Shown here: piece by piece, positions 21,690-34,114 of the stretch
Numbering within the stretch: the first letter of the stretch is position 1
Layout of the letters: every line of letters begins with the position of its first letter
DNA from: Mixophyes australis
Taxonomy: Eukaryota; Chordata; Amphibia; Anura; Limnodynastidae
NCBI GenBank assembly: GCA_036250195.1
Contig: JAVHZZ010000006.1
Location: 184,833,350 to 184,897,349, forward strand
DNA: 64,000 nt
Direction: 5' to 3'
Notes under the pieces: model-generated
What the model was told of the DNA's origin: nothing
Seen by the model: only the letters and a program-made list of their open reading frames with translations
Database searches by the model: none
Program-made: the position numbers and the translations under genes

Positions 21690-22572
21690 TAAAATATTAA
21701 GCTTTTTATCCTCTGTCTTAAATACTCCTCTCCCAAGTGATAGAAGGGCCATCTTCTTATGTCAATTTGAAAATTGGGTACATCTTATTCCATCCAGAGA
21801 ATCCCAGGATGTTAAACCATTTATCACGGTTACCATTACAATAGCTAAACTGGTAATTTTTCGACATTGGATTAAAAAATCCCCCCCATCTTTATCAGAA
21901 GTGAAAAGTGAACTCTTTAATACATTGTATTTAGATAGAAGAGCCACCTTGCCAGATATTGAGTAAGGGGTGGAAAGATTCAACAAGAAATGGGGGCCTT
22001 TTATTGACTCTCTCCCTCCTAATACCCAAGAAGGAATTTTAAAGATGTTTGAAGACACAACATGGTCGTTGCACCATGCTTTGGGGAGCAATTGACATGG
22101 ATGCGGGATGTCTGGATTTACTGATGTGGGATTTTGTGTAGAGGAAACAGCCTTCTGCCCCCCCCCCCTCCCCCAGTTCCTTGTGCTCACCCCCATCCTC
22201 ATTTACATCCAATTTTTAGATCTAGAACCATGTGGAGAGGATGGGGTAGTGGGTACACTTCCATCCACTGTACTATATACTCGGGAGTTGTCCACGGTCG
22301 CCTGCCTGTTGCTGTTGTTAAAGCCAGTATTATTTTGTGTTATGTACGTCATTGTATTTAAATGAACACGTCCAATTCTCTTAGGTGAATTATCATTATA
22401 ATTTGTCTGATATTAGACTCACTCCTACTCGTTGGTAAAAAATAAAAACTACAACATTTAACTTCTCAAATTGATCTTTATGTCAGTGAATAATTAATGT
22501 TTGGATATTGTCTTCCTTACTGTATCCTGTATTTGAAAAAATTCTAATAAAAACTGTTATAATAAAAAAAAA
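21690..22572 (+). mobile_element. L1-type LINE, 3' end fragment
   Basis: Translated pieces such as ITIAKLVIFRHWIKKSPPS and RFNKKWGPFIDSLPPN resemble the C-terminal region of L1 ORF2. An AATAAA (22546-22551) and an A-rich tail (22561-22572) follow, as in L1. Frames are broken by a stop near 21964. The left boundary is approximate. Confidence 0.75.
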
Positions 22573-22831
22573 CAGAGAGTGGGACTTTCAACAATTACCC
22601 TTTAGCTCTGTCTCTTCTTCCTTTACCTTGCTGTTGTATACAGAGACTGTAGGTGGTCAATGCTAGTGGTCTAACGTTTAATGAAAGTTTTACAATTATT
22701 CTGTGCCAATATTATACAAGTTTTCTCAAATTTGGTGTATTGAACAGTAAACTTTGTAAAATCTTTTGTAGAAATGTTTCACTTGTCTACATCTCCCTAA
22801 CAGAGCTTAAGCATTTATTCATGCACAAACT

Positions 22832-23590
22832 GGGCTTGATTCATTATGGACTGCAAATGACGATATTTTTTTGCATAAAATCGTTCTGAGCATGTCCAGA
22901 AATGAACAATACGCCAGAGAACGCAGCAATGTCCAATTCATCTTCGAACCCAAAGCACCCTTACTATTGCCTTCGAATTCATGGGCAGAACGGGGAGGGA
23001 AATGGGCATTTTGCCATAGTTACTGTACAGTAGGGGCTTGTCAAAGTCAAACACACACAGCCACGTCCAAATCAATCATTCTCTGAGCGTCTGAAAATTA
23101 CTTGTTTTTCTGCCGTATCTCTTGCTCCAGCTAAAGGGCTAGTCTAAGTCCTGATCAGTAGTGATGACAGTGTTGTATGCATGCTATAACATGTGTTTGC
23201 AATCAGGAACAACTGTAAAATGTATTTTATGTTCATTAGACATTAACAACATTCTAATAAATGTATTTCATGGAGAAAAAATAGCAAAATAAAACATTTT
23301 TTTTTACTGTTTTAACATGAATGCCTTTATTATTATCAGGCAGCAATAATGCAAAATTTGTTTTTCATTTTCCTGTGTGTTTATTTGCGAATTTATAATC
23401 CATATAGGTATTGGATGCATCCTGCGGGGTCTGCTGAAGTAGAGCACAGCAGACCTGTCTCCGATTTCAAAAGCACATGCATTTTGAGATACGTGACTTG
23501 CTGAATTTGGGCGGACATAAAGCCTAAATATGTGCGTATAGTATTGAACGCGGGTTACGCTCAGAATACATGCCTTGATTAATCAGGCTC
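22832..23590. mobile_element. Non-autonomous DNA transposon with short inverted ends
   Basis: The left end GGGCTTGATTCATTA pairs with the right end AATCAGGCTC read in reverse (GAGCCTGATTAATCA). CTGAGCATG near 22886 also has an inverted partner near the right end. The interior has no transposase frame. The ends resemble the GGCCTGATTCATTA family but the body differs. Confidence 0.55.
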
Positions 23591-26500
23591 TGTGAGTACA
23601 TGGCAATCTAAATTTAAACGTTTTCAAGGTATCTTGTTAAGAATAACTGACTTAATTCACAATTTATACAAGCCTAAATAGTTCTAAACCGCTAAGAGGT
23701 ACCTCTAAACCTTCTAATTACCGGTTTGCAATATATCTCTAACCACCATAACTATCACTAGCAATATATACCTTAAGCTCTAACATAGTTGTTTCAACTA
23801 TGCCAACAGGTCTAATACAAATGCATTTGAATTTTAAACAGATGTATAGAATTATGCAGTCCTTGTTAAAAGGCAGTACAAATAAAGATCTCTTCATCTC
23901 CTTCACAGGTCAAACACATTACGGTTGCAAAGAGCACAGAGAAACGTCACAGCTCACTGTATTCCTCAATATTGGCTTAATACTGATAATCCCACAAAGC
24001 AGCATTTTGCATTCTTACTTTTCTCCAATAAACAGTTACTTTCTCCAGGCGATTTGACATAACATACTCCCTTCTCTGTCTTTCCTCTAGTTGGGCATGA
24101 ATGTAGAATACAATTTACACCACCACCACTGTTCGCTCTTTTCCTCTTAGGCGTGAGCATGCAGTCACTTTTGTACAAGCTGGTTCCTCAACACACAGTT
24201 AGTGCTTTCTCATAGATAGTAAATATTGTCAAGATGTTTGGTGTAATTTTCCTCAGTTTTAGAATTAGTCTCTATCCCCTAACTATCTTTACCTGAACTT
24301 CACACTTGTTACTATATTGCAGTTCCACGAAAGGGTATTATAAAATATGCTTCAGATCTCCTCATCTGTCCCCTACCTGACTAGTAACAAAAATACTTAG
24401 TCAAAGTCAAATAATAAGATACATATGGGTTAAGTATTCCTATTGGTCTCCAGCATCTGTAAGCTTTCCCACTCTACAATGTAAAGTCTTCTCCACGCTC
24501 TCAGTGTCTCTCTTTCCTTAATCCTTCTGTTTCTCAGACCTCTCAGACTCCCGTTACACTCTCTCTCTGACAGGCTCCAGAGGAGTCCTTCAGGATGTCT
24601 GTCTCCTTGAATGGCTCTCAGAATCTCCAACTGCCATTTTTAATGACTTCTTCATGCACTCCTCCTCCCCACTGCATGCTGGGAGATGTAGTTTTCTGCT
24701 GGCAAAATCGCAGTGCAGCCCGCTTGGGTTGCCGGCGCTATAAAAATATACACACTGTTTTTAAAAAAAAGTGCAGACCCCTACAATGCCCTCAATTGCC
24801 CTCTTTATTTCTCACCTAGATTCATGTTGACATTCTGAAGTATACATCCACATCTTGGCAAAATAGCAATGCATATGTAGCAACGCAGTACTAGCTCAGT
24901 TATGAGTTATCTCTGCCAGGGCCACCAAGAGAAATTGATGCCCCAGTACAGCAAATTGTTGAGCCTCCCCCATAGATGATAAAGAAAGCAGTTGTTTGAC
25001 ACTGCTTCCTGACAACCGACAACATGACTGTATCTGAACCTGGGCCCAGGACGCACTTGCGAAAATGAAATGTATTCGGTTTTATACTTTCCTGTTTATT
25101 GTCATATCTTTTATGCTTCAGCATGGCTTGCTGTAAATCCTGCTATCTTTGCTATTAAATCTGTTTGTGCATTGGAATCACAATAATCGCATGGACAATG
25201 TTTATTGGTAGCAATGCAACGAACATTAGAGCCCCTTGTCGTTCAACACAGGACTGAGTTCCCTAAGATAATCGAGTCCACAAAATGAAAAACACTTGTA
25301 GAACTAAAATTCTGAGCATACCCATGGTTGCCAGAGCATATGACACTTGCAGAACTACAAGTACCAGCATATCCTGGAACCCAAGGCCCATTTTGTTGTG
25401 CCACAGAGGAGAATACTGTAAAAAAAAAAACCACACACAACATTTCCTTACTCCTCCAGTCCCTCTTTCAACACTTTATTAGTCATCTAATTCCAAAGTA
25501 AATCTCTTTTTTCTTCCTTGTAATTAAAAGGGGAGAAAAACTATGAAAGACTATAAAATGCTCCTTATGGAACCTCCGGCATGAATGACTGGCCAGGAGG
25601 CAGTTTAATACATCCAGGGACCGCAAGTGTCACTTATATGATATTTTCTCACTTTAACTCTTTGTTATCTGAACTCCCTCCGCACAGGGCAGTTGTGAAG
25701 AGTTCCAGTGCTTTCGGCATGGGACTGTTTTTTTCTAAAGGGTTGGGGGGGGGGGGGCAGCGATTTCTTTCCTGCCCAATTCCCCTTTGGGTATTCGGCC
25801 CCATGCTGAACAGACTGGGACTGTGTTTCACAAGGGGACCATATGCTGCAAGTTTCCGTATTGTATTGTGACCAACCAAGCCTGTGATAACCGGGTGCTG
25901 GCTTTGGCTTTTGACAGAGAAACCCTCACTGTTTGTCTCCTCACATTAGCGGCAACCAATCTGGGCTAAGAGTGCAGGTGCTTAGAATATATTTTTTGGG
26001 ATGGGGCACACTCTTTTTTTAACTTATTAATTTTTTTAAATACAAAATAAAACACATAATAAAACACCATTCATCATCAAGATAATGATGATAAATGTTG
26101 TCTCTAGTATGCTGTTTCATCATGATGTGCTTAAAGTGTGTCTTGATGTACTTTAAACATACCCTTCATATGGACACATTTATGTGCTTATTTTGAGTTG
26201 CATGTATCTTAAGATATGGGCAAAATAAGCACATTTTACATCTGCATTATGGAAGCATAGACTTCCAACTCTAAATGACCCCTTGAAGTGTTCAAATTTG
26301 CACTTGGATAAACCCTTTTGGGTGCAAAGGGTGTATATGCATAAGCCGCTAGCGGTTAACCCAACCATATCCATTACATAAATGCCTTTGACAAGTGTTA
26401 TCTTCATTAAGAAATAAAGACACGGAAGGCTTGTTTGGCAGAGAAAGGTCAATATATTTATTAAAAATAAACTAATGTGGCGTTGAAGAAAAACGCATGA

Positions 26501-26949
26501 CCAATCAGCTACGAGTCATTCCTCAACCAAATTATGGCGACCATAAAATGTCCTCTGACACTTCTAGTCCAAGAAGCTCCACTCTCCTTCTTTTGGCTCA
26601 GTAGCTCGCATAGACAGTGCCCCATAACTCCCCGAGGTGGAGTATTACTAACGATGAGCCTCCCTTTCAAGGGAGAGTGCTCCACTGCAACCTAAATGCG
26701 TCAGATATGACTGCTAATTGCCATGCTTTTCCGCCACACCTTGGCTCCAAAATCCAGGACCTGCAGCTCACCAAACACTGTGACCACTCATCGCCCCCAA
26801 CAAGACCCCTAAACAATTGCTGAACAAAAATACTCAATGATGTGCATTCCATCTGGCTTATATAAGTGTTTGCATCTAAATTTAATCGTGTGGTGAAGCA
26901 CTACTGTCCATTCTTTCTTCAATCAAAGATTACCAATGGCCAAGTTAAC
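23591..26949. other. Intergenic DNA with minor repeat fragments
   Basis: No gene recognised. Near 24672 a GCATGCTGGGAGATGTAG word and near 25285-25400 a GCAGAACTACAAGTACCAGC segment look like pieces of hAT-type MITEs. There is a 14-G run near 25745. The block at 26340-26860 is CG-containing and may be transposon-derived, but I cannot name it. Confidence 0.4.
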
Positions 26950-28106
26950 ATTAGAACTGACCTTGTGGGTAATAGCCGCACTATTGGAGTCACGCTTCAA
27001 AGTAAATAACAGCAATGGAGCCCGGGATGTGATGAAGCAAATAGGTGTTTATTGCTTAGAAAATACAGGTAAATGGAACAAACCCAATGTAGCTGAAACT
27101 GCACAGGGAATACTGCAGACAGAGGTAGAAAGGTAAGTGGAGAGAGATCCGGAAAAGTGGTGTAACAGCAGAATGTGAAGTTCGAGGCACAGGAGCAACA
27201 AGGAGAACAAACTATATGGAAAGCAATGAAACAACAATGATCAGCAAGGTATACTGGGAGCAGCAGGTATAAATAGAGAGATACCCAGGTGCAAGAGATA
27301 ATTCGTGCAACAAGTTAACCCCTAGTGATGAAAGGAAAGGCACAATAGCAACACTTCTGGTGAACAGAGGCACTGCAGATAGCACATAAAAGCACATGTC
27401 CAAGGTCCAGGAGGAAGGAGCTGACAATGCAAGCATAATGTAATGCAGAGGGCTGCAGGTAGATCCTGGCAATACTCTCCCCCCCATTAGGGCGGATTCC
27501 AGATGCCCACATTTACAAAAGGGGTTAAAATAGTCTGAATCATAGTCCACTGCAAGGGGCCCAACATGCACATTCTTGTCCAAGGGCAGAAAGGCAATGG
27601 AGGTCAAGTTGAGACACCGCAGACCCTGCTCTCTTCTTTCGCCTTTTCTTCTTGCGAGAATTACTCGGAACGGTAGAATGGCGAGAATTACTTGTAAAGG
27701 GAGCCTGAACCAATTGGGTGGAGCACAGTGGTATCTCTTGGCCTGATGTGATAGATGGTATTGCCGAATGTACAGAAGCCCGCAATATGCCGTAGCGTGA
27801 GATGTCGCAAATTTGACGATCACTGGCTCAGTAAAGAGTTGCACGTCCGATAAGATGGAATGATTAGTCTCAATAAATAAGTTTACACATTCCAAGGTTT
27901 CCCCTTTAAAATGAGATGTCAAAAACACTATCTGTCTCTTTTGGTCATTAGCGAGGCTAGGTACAGATAGAAATTATATAGTACAAAACCTCAGAAGGGC
28001 ACTAAGTTGAAAAAGATGCCCCTCAAAGTTAGGTGATGGCTCAGACTGGAGACCCTCGGCAGCAGACGGCTCAAACTTGAAACCCTCGGCAAGGGTCAGC
28101 TCAGAT
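26950..28106. other. Unclassified, probably repeat-derived segment
   Basis: Base composition differs from the flanks and long minus-strand frames occur (for example 27928 to 27212), but no protein family is recognisable. Its continuation is a 27-bp tandem array, and imperfect copies of that unit are already visible from about 28035. A transposon interior is possible. Confidence 0.35.
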
Positions 28107-28376
28107 TGGGCACACTTGGAGGAAGGGTCGGCCTGGGCACACTTGGAGGATGAGTCGGCCTGGGCACACTTGGAGGACGGCCCGGACTGTGTACACTTGA
28201 AGGAGGGCCCGGACTGGGTACACTTGAAGGACAAGCCAGACTGGGCACACTTGGAAGATGGCCCAAACTGGGCACACTTGGAAGATGGCCCGGACTAGGC
28301 ACACTTGGAGGATGGCCTGGACTGGGTACACTTGGAGGATGGACCGGACTGGGCACACTTGGAGGATGGCCAGTAA
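28107..28376 (+). repeat. 27-bp tandem array, about ten copies
   Basis: Each unit resembles TGGGCACACTTGGAGGATGG plus seven bases. Because 27 is a multiple of three, every frame stays open; the plus frame reads WAHLEDGPD again and again (variants WVHLKDKPD, CVHLKEGPD), with one stop near 28297. Copies differ at several positions. No flanking gene supports real translation. Confidence 0.85.
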
Positions 28377-28663
28377 TGGGAGAAGTCTCGGACCTGCCAG
28401 CACTGAGAGAAGCCTCGGACAGCACCGAGTGGAAACTCGGGCTGAATTGTAGCAAGTGGCAACTCTGGCTGCACTTTGGTGGGAATGTCCAAGCATATGT
28501 TTATATCGGGGAGTTGGCTCAGTCAAACAAAAACAATAGCGCGGAGTACCGCTCCCGGATTTTTAGCTTTTATGGTGCGGACTACACAGTTTCCGGTTGG
28601 TCATGGTAGAATACAAAAGTTTAAGGAGCTGTATAGCGATGTAACTTAAGAACATATGAGAAG

Positions 28664-28850
28664 ACCCTGGGTAGATTGCCCCATTGAACAGGCTCCCATA
28701 GTGTGAGGGGGAGTCGCTGCACAGGCAGCAGGCTAGAAAGGTTGTATAGAGAAAACCCTGGTTAGATTGCCCCCTTGAAAAGACTCCCATAATGTTAGAG
28801 GGAGTCGCTGCACAGGCAGCGGGCTAGAAAGGTTGTATAGAGAAAACCCT
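28664..28850. repeat. Tandem duplication, 91-bp unit
   Basis: Two diverged copies start at 28664 and 28755, each beginning ACCCTGG and including GGAGTCGCTGCACAGGCAGC, with the start of a third copy at 28846. Non-coding. Confidence 0.85.
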
Positions 28851-29660
28851 GGGTACAATGTTGAATTTTAGTCAAGATGCTGCAAATATTAATATGTCTA
28901 AATCAGGCTTCTTGTAGGTATACTGCTAAAAGACATGACTAAAAGACTATTGGACTCAATTTACCTCTTTGGGACCTCCGCGTCCAACCTAGCGACGACT
29001 TTGCTATTTGTTTGAGGTTTGAGACAAGGTAATTTTATTGTTTATGTTCGCTATACCTATATGCAGTTCAACCTCTGTATTTATTCACAAGTTGTAACTC
29101 TATATCACATTTTGTGCATTTTACCTTTGTTATTGTTCACAAGTTGCAACTTTGTGCCATTTCTTGTGATGTCATTGTAACATTTGGAATAAATCCTTTT
29201 GCACGAATTATATACATGTGCGCCAAGTGGATACCGTTATTATTGAATATACTAAATAAGTATATTTCTAAACTGTGTATCCTTGGAGATACAATTAGGT
29301 GAGAGGATGTTGTGTGACATAAAAGTATTATGTATACTAATTTTTCTTTCTGTCTCCACAGGTTATTAAGATCAAGATTCCTCTATTTTCTCCCCCTCAA
29401 TTGATACACAGATCATTGGGGGGGGGAGTTATACTGCAAAAAGGGTATAGAATTTCCCAGGTACAGGGAAAATTCCGAAAGATTTCATGGTTATGTAATA
29501 GTCAGTCTACAGATCCCTAATGCCACATAGTGGTTGGAATCATGTGAAGTTCAGTCCTTAATACCCGTAAAGGACAGCAAAATATGTTTTTTCAATTCCA
29601 TTATGGTAGTAACACCTGGAATGAAATTCTTAAATCATCAGGCAGTGAGATTAACCATGC

Positions 29661-29753
29661 TCTATGGGGAGACGTATGTGGGGTTAGACGTGTGTGATTT
29701 CTACACTAAGTGGGATTTTCTCACAAAGTGGGCGAAAATGCACAGTTAGACAA
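29661..29753 (+). repeat. 93-bp direct repeat, copy 1
   Basis: Begins TCTATGGGGAGACGTATGTG and ends GCACAGTTAGACAA. It matches 30661-30753 with one mismatch (A at 29703, G at 30703), exactly 1000 bp away. Confidence 0.93.
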
Positions 29754-29798
29754 CACAGCAACTAATCCTCATCTTTCTCTTCTCTTTTCATCTTCAGG

Positions 29799-30473
29799 TA
29801 TGTTCATCCATGCTGCTACTACTACTCTGATCATTATTCTGTGAAATTCATCCCTGCAATCTGTGTTTAAAAGTATGTTCATCCATGCTGCTACTACTAC
29901 TCTGATCATTATTCTGTGAAATTCATCCCTGCAATCTGTGTTTAAAAGTATGTTCATCCATGCTGCTACTACTACTCTGATCATTATTCTGTGAAATTCA
30001 TCCCTGCAATCTGTGTTTAAAAGTATGTTCATCCATGCTGCTACTACTACTCTGATCATTATTCTGTGAAATTCATCCCTGCAATCTGTGTTTAAAAGTA
30101 TGTTCATCCATGCTGCTACTACTACTCTGATCATTATTCTGTGAAATTCATCCCTGCAATCTGTGTTTAAAAGTATGTTCATCCATGCTGCTACTACTAC
30201 TCTGATCATTATTCTGTGAAATTCATCCCTGCAATCTGTGTTTAAAAGTATGTTCATCCATGCTGCTACTACTACTCTGATCATTATTCTGTGAAATTCA
30301 TCCCTGCAATCTGTGTTTAAAAGTATGTTCATCCATGCTGCTACTACTACTCTGATCATTATTCTGTGAAATTCATCCCTGCAATCTGTGTTTAAAAGTA
30401 TGTTCATCCATGCTGCTACTACTACTCTGATCATTATTCTGTGAAATTCATCCCTGCAATCTGTGTTTAAAAG
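29799..30473 (+). repeat. Nine identical 75-bp tandem copies
   Basis: Copies begin at 29799, 29874, 29949, 30024, 30099, 30174, 30249, 30324 and 30399, each starting TATGTTCATCCATGCTGCTA and ending GTGTTTAAAAG. I see no differences between copies, which points to very recent expansion or homogenisation. The minus strand is open (25-residue periodic peptide) only because 75 is divisible by three. It may act as a promoter monomer array for the LINE. Confidence 0.95.
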
Positions 30474-30660
30474 TATGTTATAGGAAACTGTTATCTGTTT
30501 AAACTTAGGTTGGCACAGTCTTTTATTGCTGCCTAATTTATGATAGGTATCTGGCCTCCTCTATCCTTTCCCACAAATGTTTTCTTTTCCTTTGATTAGC
30601 TGACCAATTAGCACATCTGTAGTGTATTCCTAAATTAGACTGACTACATCTTAGCTTCAT

Positions 30661-30753
30661 TCTATGGGGAGACGTATGTGGGGTTAGACGTGTGTGATTT
30701 CTGCACTAAGTGGGATTTTCTCACAAAGTGGGCGAAAATGCACAGTTAGACAA
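30661..30753 (+). repeat. 93-bp direct repeat, copy 2
   Basis: Second copy of the block at 29661-29753, between the 75-bp array and the LINE ORF. Confidence 0.93.
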
Positions 30754-30904
30754 ACATTGGACTACATTTGACTTGATTTTACTGCCAGCAATAAGCTGCA
30801 TCTGCCACAGCCTATTTCTGCACTACTTGTCGATTTATATGGAATACTGCTAAGAGGTAATTCTTAAAATACCCTTGCTTTTTGCTTTTACCCCTTTTAT
30901 CACA

Positions 30905-33900
30905 ATGTTTCACAAATTGCTTTTCTTAGTCTCATTTCATGGCATGATCTTTAGGACTGTGTCATCTTTCACCCCTCCACCAACACACAAATTTGTTCAT
31001 ATTGCACCTGCATTACTCCACTCACCTCTATTTAACACCCATGAACTGTTGTCCTATTTATTATCTCTAACAAGTACAGCCTCCACCTGTCGCCAGAAAA
31101 TAAAAGGCCACACATCTTACAATCCCCTTGCCTATCTTTCGCTCACTCTGCTTCTATTAGCTGGTGATATATCACCTAATCCAGGTCCCCCACACTCCTC
31201 ACACACACATACATCAGAACACTACCGTTCTATAGCAAACCTCAAACACATCACCTGTCTCCCCTCTCTTCCCAAGTCCTTTAAATGTGCCCTTTGGAAT
31301 GCACGCTCTGTTTGTAACAAACTTACCTCCGTTCATGATCTCTTCCTCTCAAAAAACCTCAACCTTCTGCCAATAACAGAAACATGGCTCATGCAATCAG
31401 ACACTGCCTCACCTGCAGCACTTTCACATGGTGGCCTCCATCTCACCCACACCTCCAGACCTGAAGGCAGACAAGGAGGTGGGGTTGGACTACTTCTCTC
31501 CCCACAGTGCACATACACAGTTCTACCAAATGTCCCATCACTCACGTTCACATCTTTTGAAGTACATGCTATTCGCATTTTTAATCCATTCTCCCTACGT
31601 GTTGCGGTGATCTATCGTCCCCCTGGAGCACACCAACAATTTATTGAGGATTTCTCTGCATGGCTCCCTCACTTCTTATCTTCAGACATCCCCACCATCA
31701 TCATGGGTGACTTCAACATCCCCATTGATAACCCACCTTCCAAAGCTGCTTCCAAACTACTCTCTCTAACATCCTCACTTGACCTCTCCCAGTGGATTGA
31801 ATCATCTACTCATAAGGATGGCCACTGCCTTGATCTTGTTTTCTCTAGACTATGCTCAGTTTCTAATTTTATTACTACACCCTTCCCCCTCTCGGATCAT
31901 CACCTTATCAGCTACACTCTCACCCCCACTGCTCTAACCTCTCTACTGTCTAACTCAACCAAGCCTCCTCATACTCGTAGAAATCTTAATTCTATTAATC
32001 TTCAACAATTTTCCACCTCTCTCCAACACCTTCTCTCCCCTATCTCTACATTCTCATCCCCTGAGATGGCAGTACCTCATTTTCACCTAACCTTAGCAAC
32101 GGCCCTTGATCAAGTGGCTCCAGCGACACTTCATACTACACGTCGACTTCGATGTCAACCGTGGCACACCAAAGCAACACGAAATCTTCAAAAACTGTCC
32201 CGTAAAGCAGAACGTCACTGGCGTAAATCTCGAAGCTCTAATGACTTCTTCACATATACTTCTGTCTACCACTCCTATCGAAATGCTCTGGACACTGCAA
32301 AACAAACATACTTTCAATCTCTTATCTATGCTCAGGCTTCTAACCCCAAACGCCTTTTCAATACATTTAATCATCTTCTCAATCCTCCCACCCCGAACCC
32401 TCCATCTACTATCAGTGCTCAGGATCTTGCTTCCTACTTCAAGGACAAGATTGACAAGATCAGACTAGAAATGGTATCCTCTTCCTCAACAAGCCATCAG
32501 CTCATTTCCTTCCCACTACCCTCTGACACCCTTTCTTCATTTGACCCCACAAATGAAGAGGAAATTTCTACGCTCTTCTTATCTTCCTACTCTACCTCCT
32601 GTCCTCTTGATCCTATTCCCTCGCAAATTGGTAGATCCCTGTCTTCTGTGCTCATTTCACCTCTAACTCAAATCTGTAATCTCTCACTCTCTACTGGCAT
32701 CTTTCCATCACTATACAAGCATGCAGTGATTACTCCTATTCTAAAAAAACAAAACTCCGACCCAAACTCTCTCTCAAATTACCGTCCCATCTCTCAGCTC
32801 CCTTGCCCCTCCAAGCTTCTAGAGAGACTTGCCTACACTCGCCTCACACGCTTTCTTTCCGCAAACAACCTGTTGGATCCTCTTCAGTCTGGCTTTCGTT
32901 CTCAACACTCCACAGAGACTGCGCTGACCAAGGTTGTTAATGATCTGATCACTGCTAAGACTGAACGCCATTACTCTCTCCTAATTCTCCTTGATCTCTC
33001 GGCTGCATTTGACACCGTTGACCACTCTCTTCTCATACAAACGCTGCAATCCCTAGGTCTTCAAGACACAGTTCTATCCTGGTTCTCATCTTACCTCTCT
33101 AATCGCTCTTTCACTGTTAATTTCTCTGGAGCCACCTCTGCTCCGCTTCCCCTATCAGTTGGAGTACCACAAGGCTCGGTGCTAGGTCCTCTGCTGTTCT
33201 CGATCTATACCGCTTCTCTTGGAAATCTAATAAGTTCCTTTGGCTTTCAGTATCATCTCTATGCGGATGATACCCAAATCTATCTATCCTCTCCTGATAT
33301 CTCGACATCTGTGTTGTCCCGTGTAACTGACTGTCTTTCTGCCATTTCATCTTGGATGTCCTCTCGTCAACTCAAACTTAATCTTTCTAAAACAGAGTTA
33401 ATAATATTCCCACCCGCCAACAAGAGCATACCTGACATTTCTATCTCTGTTGATAACATGACCATAAATCCCACCCCACAAGCTCGCTGCCTAGGTGTAA
33501 TCCTTGATTCACGCCTATCCTTTGTTCCCCACATTGACTCTATATCTAAATCATGTTACATACATCTAAAGAACATTTCCAGAATCCGCACATATCTCAC
33601 ACAAGACACTGCTAAAACCTTAATTCATGCACTAATCATCTCCCGCATTGACTATTGCAATTCCCTCCTTACTGGTCTTCCCAAAAACAGACTCAAACCC
33701 CTAAAATCTATTTTGCATGCTTCGGCAAGACTGATTTTCCTTGCAAATAGCTATTCCTCTGTTGAATCACTCTGTATGTCTCTACACTGGCTGCCTGTCT
33801 TCTACCGAATCCAATATAAAATACTTTTACTAACCTACAAGGCCATCAACAAAGCTGCACCAACATACATCTCCTCTCTTGTCTCAAAATATCTCCCAAC

Positions 33901-34114
33901 TCGGCAACTCCGTTCTGCAAAAGATCTGCGTCTCTCATCCACCCTCATTACATCCTCCCATTCCCGGTTACAGGACTTTTTTCGGGCTGCACCCACTCTA
34001 TGGAACTCTCTCCCTCGCACAATAAGACTCTCCTCTGTTCTACAAACTTTCAAGCGTTCTCTGAAAACCTACCTATTCAGACAAGCTTATAATATTCCTC
34101 AACCACCATCTTAA
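30905..34114 (+). CDS. LINE ORF2: endonuclease and reverse transcriptase
   Basis: An uninterrupted frame of 1069 codons from the ATG at 30905 (the frame stays open about ten codons further up). A hydrophobic N-terminal stretch is followed by GDISPNPGP at residues 87-95, close to the 2A ribosome-skipping motif. An APE-type endonuclease follows: WNARSVCNK (about 131), [21 protein letters not shown] (about 266) and SDHHL (about 330). The reverse transcriptase has [44 protein letters not shown] and the catalytic YADD (about 785). The C-terminal region holds [20 protein letters not shown]. It would nick target DNA and copy its own RNA (target-primed reverse transcription). All catalytic blocks are intact, so it may be a recently active copy. 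Whether the RNA is made is unknown. Confidence 0.93.
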   Translation: MFHKLLFLVSFHGMIFRTVSSFTPPPTHKFVHIAPALLHSPLFNTHELLSYLLSLTSTASTCRQKIKGHTSYNPLAYLSLTLLLLAGDISPNPGPPHSSHTHTSEHYRSIANLKHITCLPSLPKSFKCALWNARSVCNKLTSVHDLFLSKNLNLLPITETWLMQSDTASPAALSHGGLHLTHTSRPEGRQGGGVGLLLSPQCTYTVLPNVPSLTFTSFEVHAIRIFNPFSLRVAVIYRPPGAHQQFIEDFSAWLPHFLSSDIPTIIMGDFNIPIDNPPSKAASKLLSLTSSLDLSQWIESSTHKDGHCLDLVFSRLCSVSNFITTPFPLSDHHLISYTLTPTALTSLLSNSTKPPHTRRNLNSINLQQFSTSLQHLLSPISTFSSPEMAVPHFHLTLATALDQVAPATLHTTRRLRCQPWHTKATRNLQKLSRKAERHWRKSRSSNDFFTYTSVYHSYRNALDTAKQTYFQSLIYAQASNPKRLFNTFNHLLNPPTPNPPSTISAQDLASYFKDKIDKIRLEMVSSSSTSHQLISFPLPSDTLSSFDPTNEEEISTLFLSSYSTSCPLDPIPSQIGRSLSSVLISPLTQICNLSLSTGIFPSLYKHAVITPILKKQNSDPNSLSNYRPISQLPCPSKLLERLAYTRLTRFLSANNLLDPLQSGFRSQHSTETALTKVVNDLITAKTERHYSLLILLDLSAAFDTVDHSLLIQTLQSLGLQDTVLSWFSSYLSNRSFTVNFSGATSAPLPLSVGVPQGSVLGPLLFSIYTASLGNLISSFGFQYHLYADDTQIYLSSPDISTSVLSRVTDCLSAISSWMSSRQLKLNLSKTELIIFPPANKSIPDISISVDNMTINPTPQARCLGVILDSRLSFVPHIDSISKSCYIHLKNISRIRTYLTQDTAKTLIHALIISRIDYCNSLLTGLPKNRLKPLKSILHASARLIFLANSYSSVESLCMSLHWLPVFYRIQYKILLLTYKAINKAAPTYISSLVSKYLPTRQLRSAKDLRLSSTLITSSHSRLQDFFRAAPTLWNSLPRTIRLSSVLQTFKRSLKTYLFRQAYNIPQPPS

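Noticed and set aside
27212..27928. Minus-strand 238-codon frame
   Set aside because: No recognisable domain, unusual composition, and it lies in an unclassified repeat-like block; not strong enough to call a gene.
28107..28376. CRISPR-like array
   Set aside because: The units are contiguous 27-bp tandem repeats without spacers, in vertebrate DNA.
28096..28526. Minus-strand Ser/Pro-rich and Val/Cys-rich frames
   Set aside because: Shadows of the 27-bp array; every frame is open there.
29769..30434. Minus-strand open frame of 221 codons with a perfect 25-residue periodicity
   Set aside because: It is the 75-bp tandem array read in one frame; the unit length is divisible by three and all copies are identical, so openness carries no coding information.
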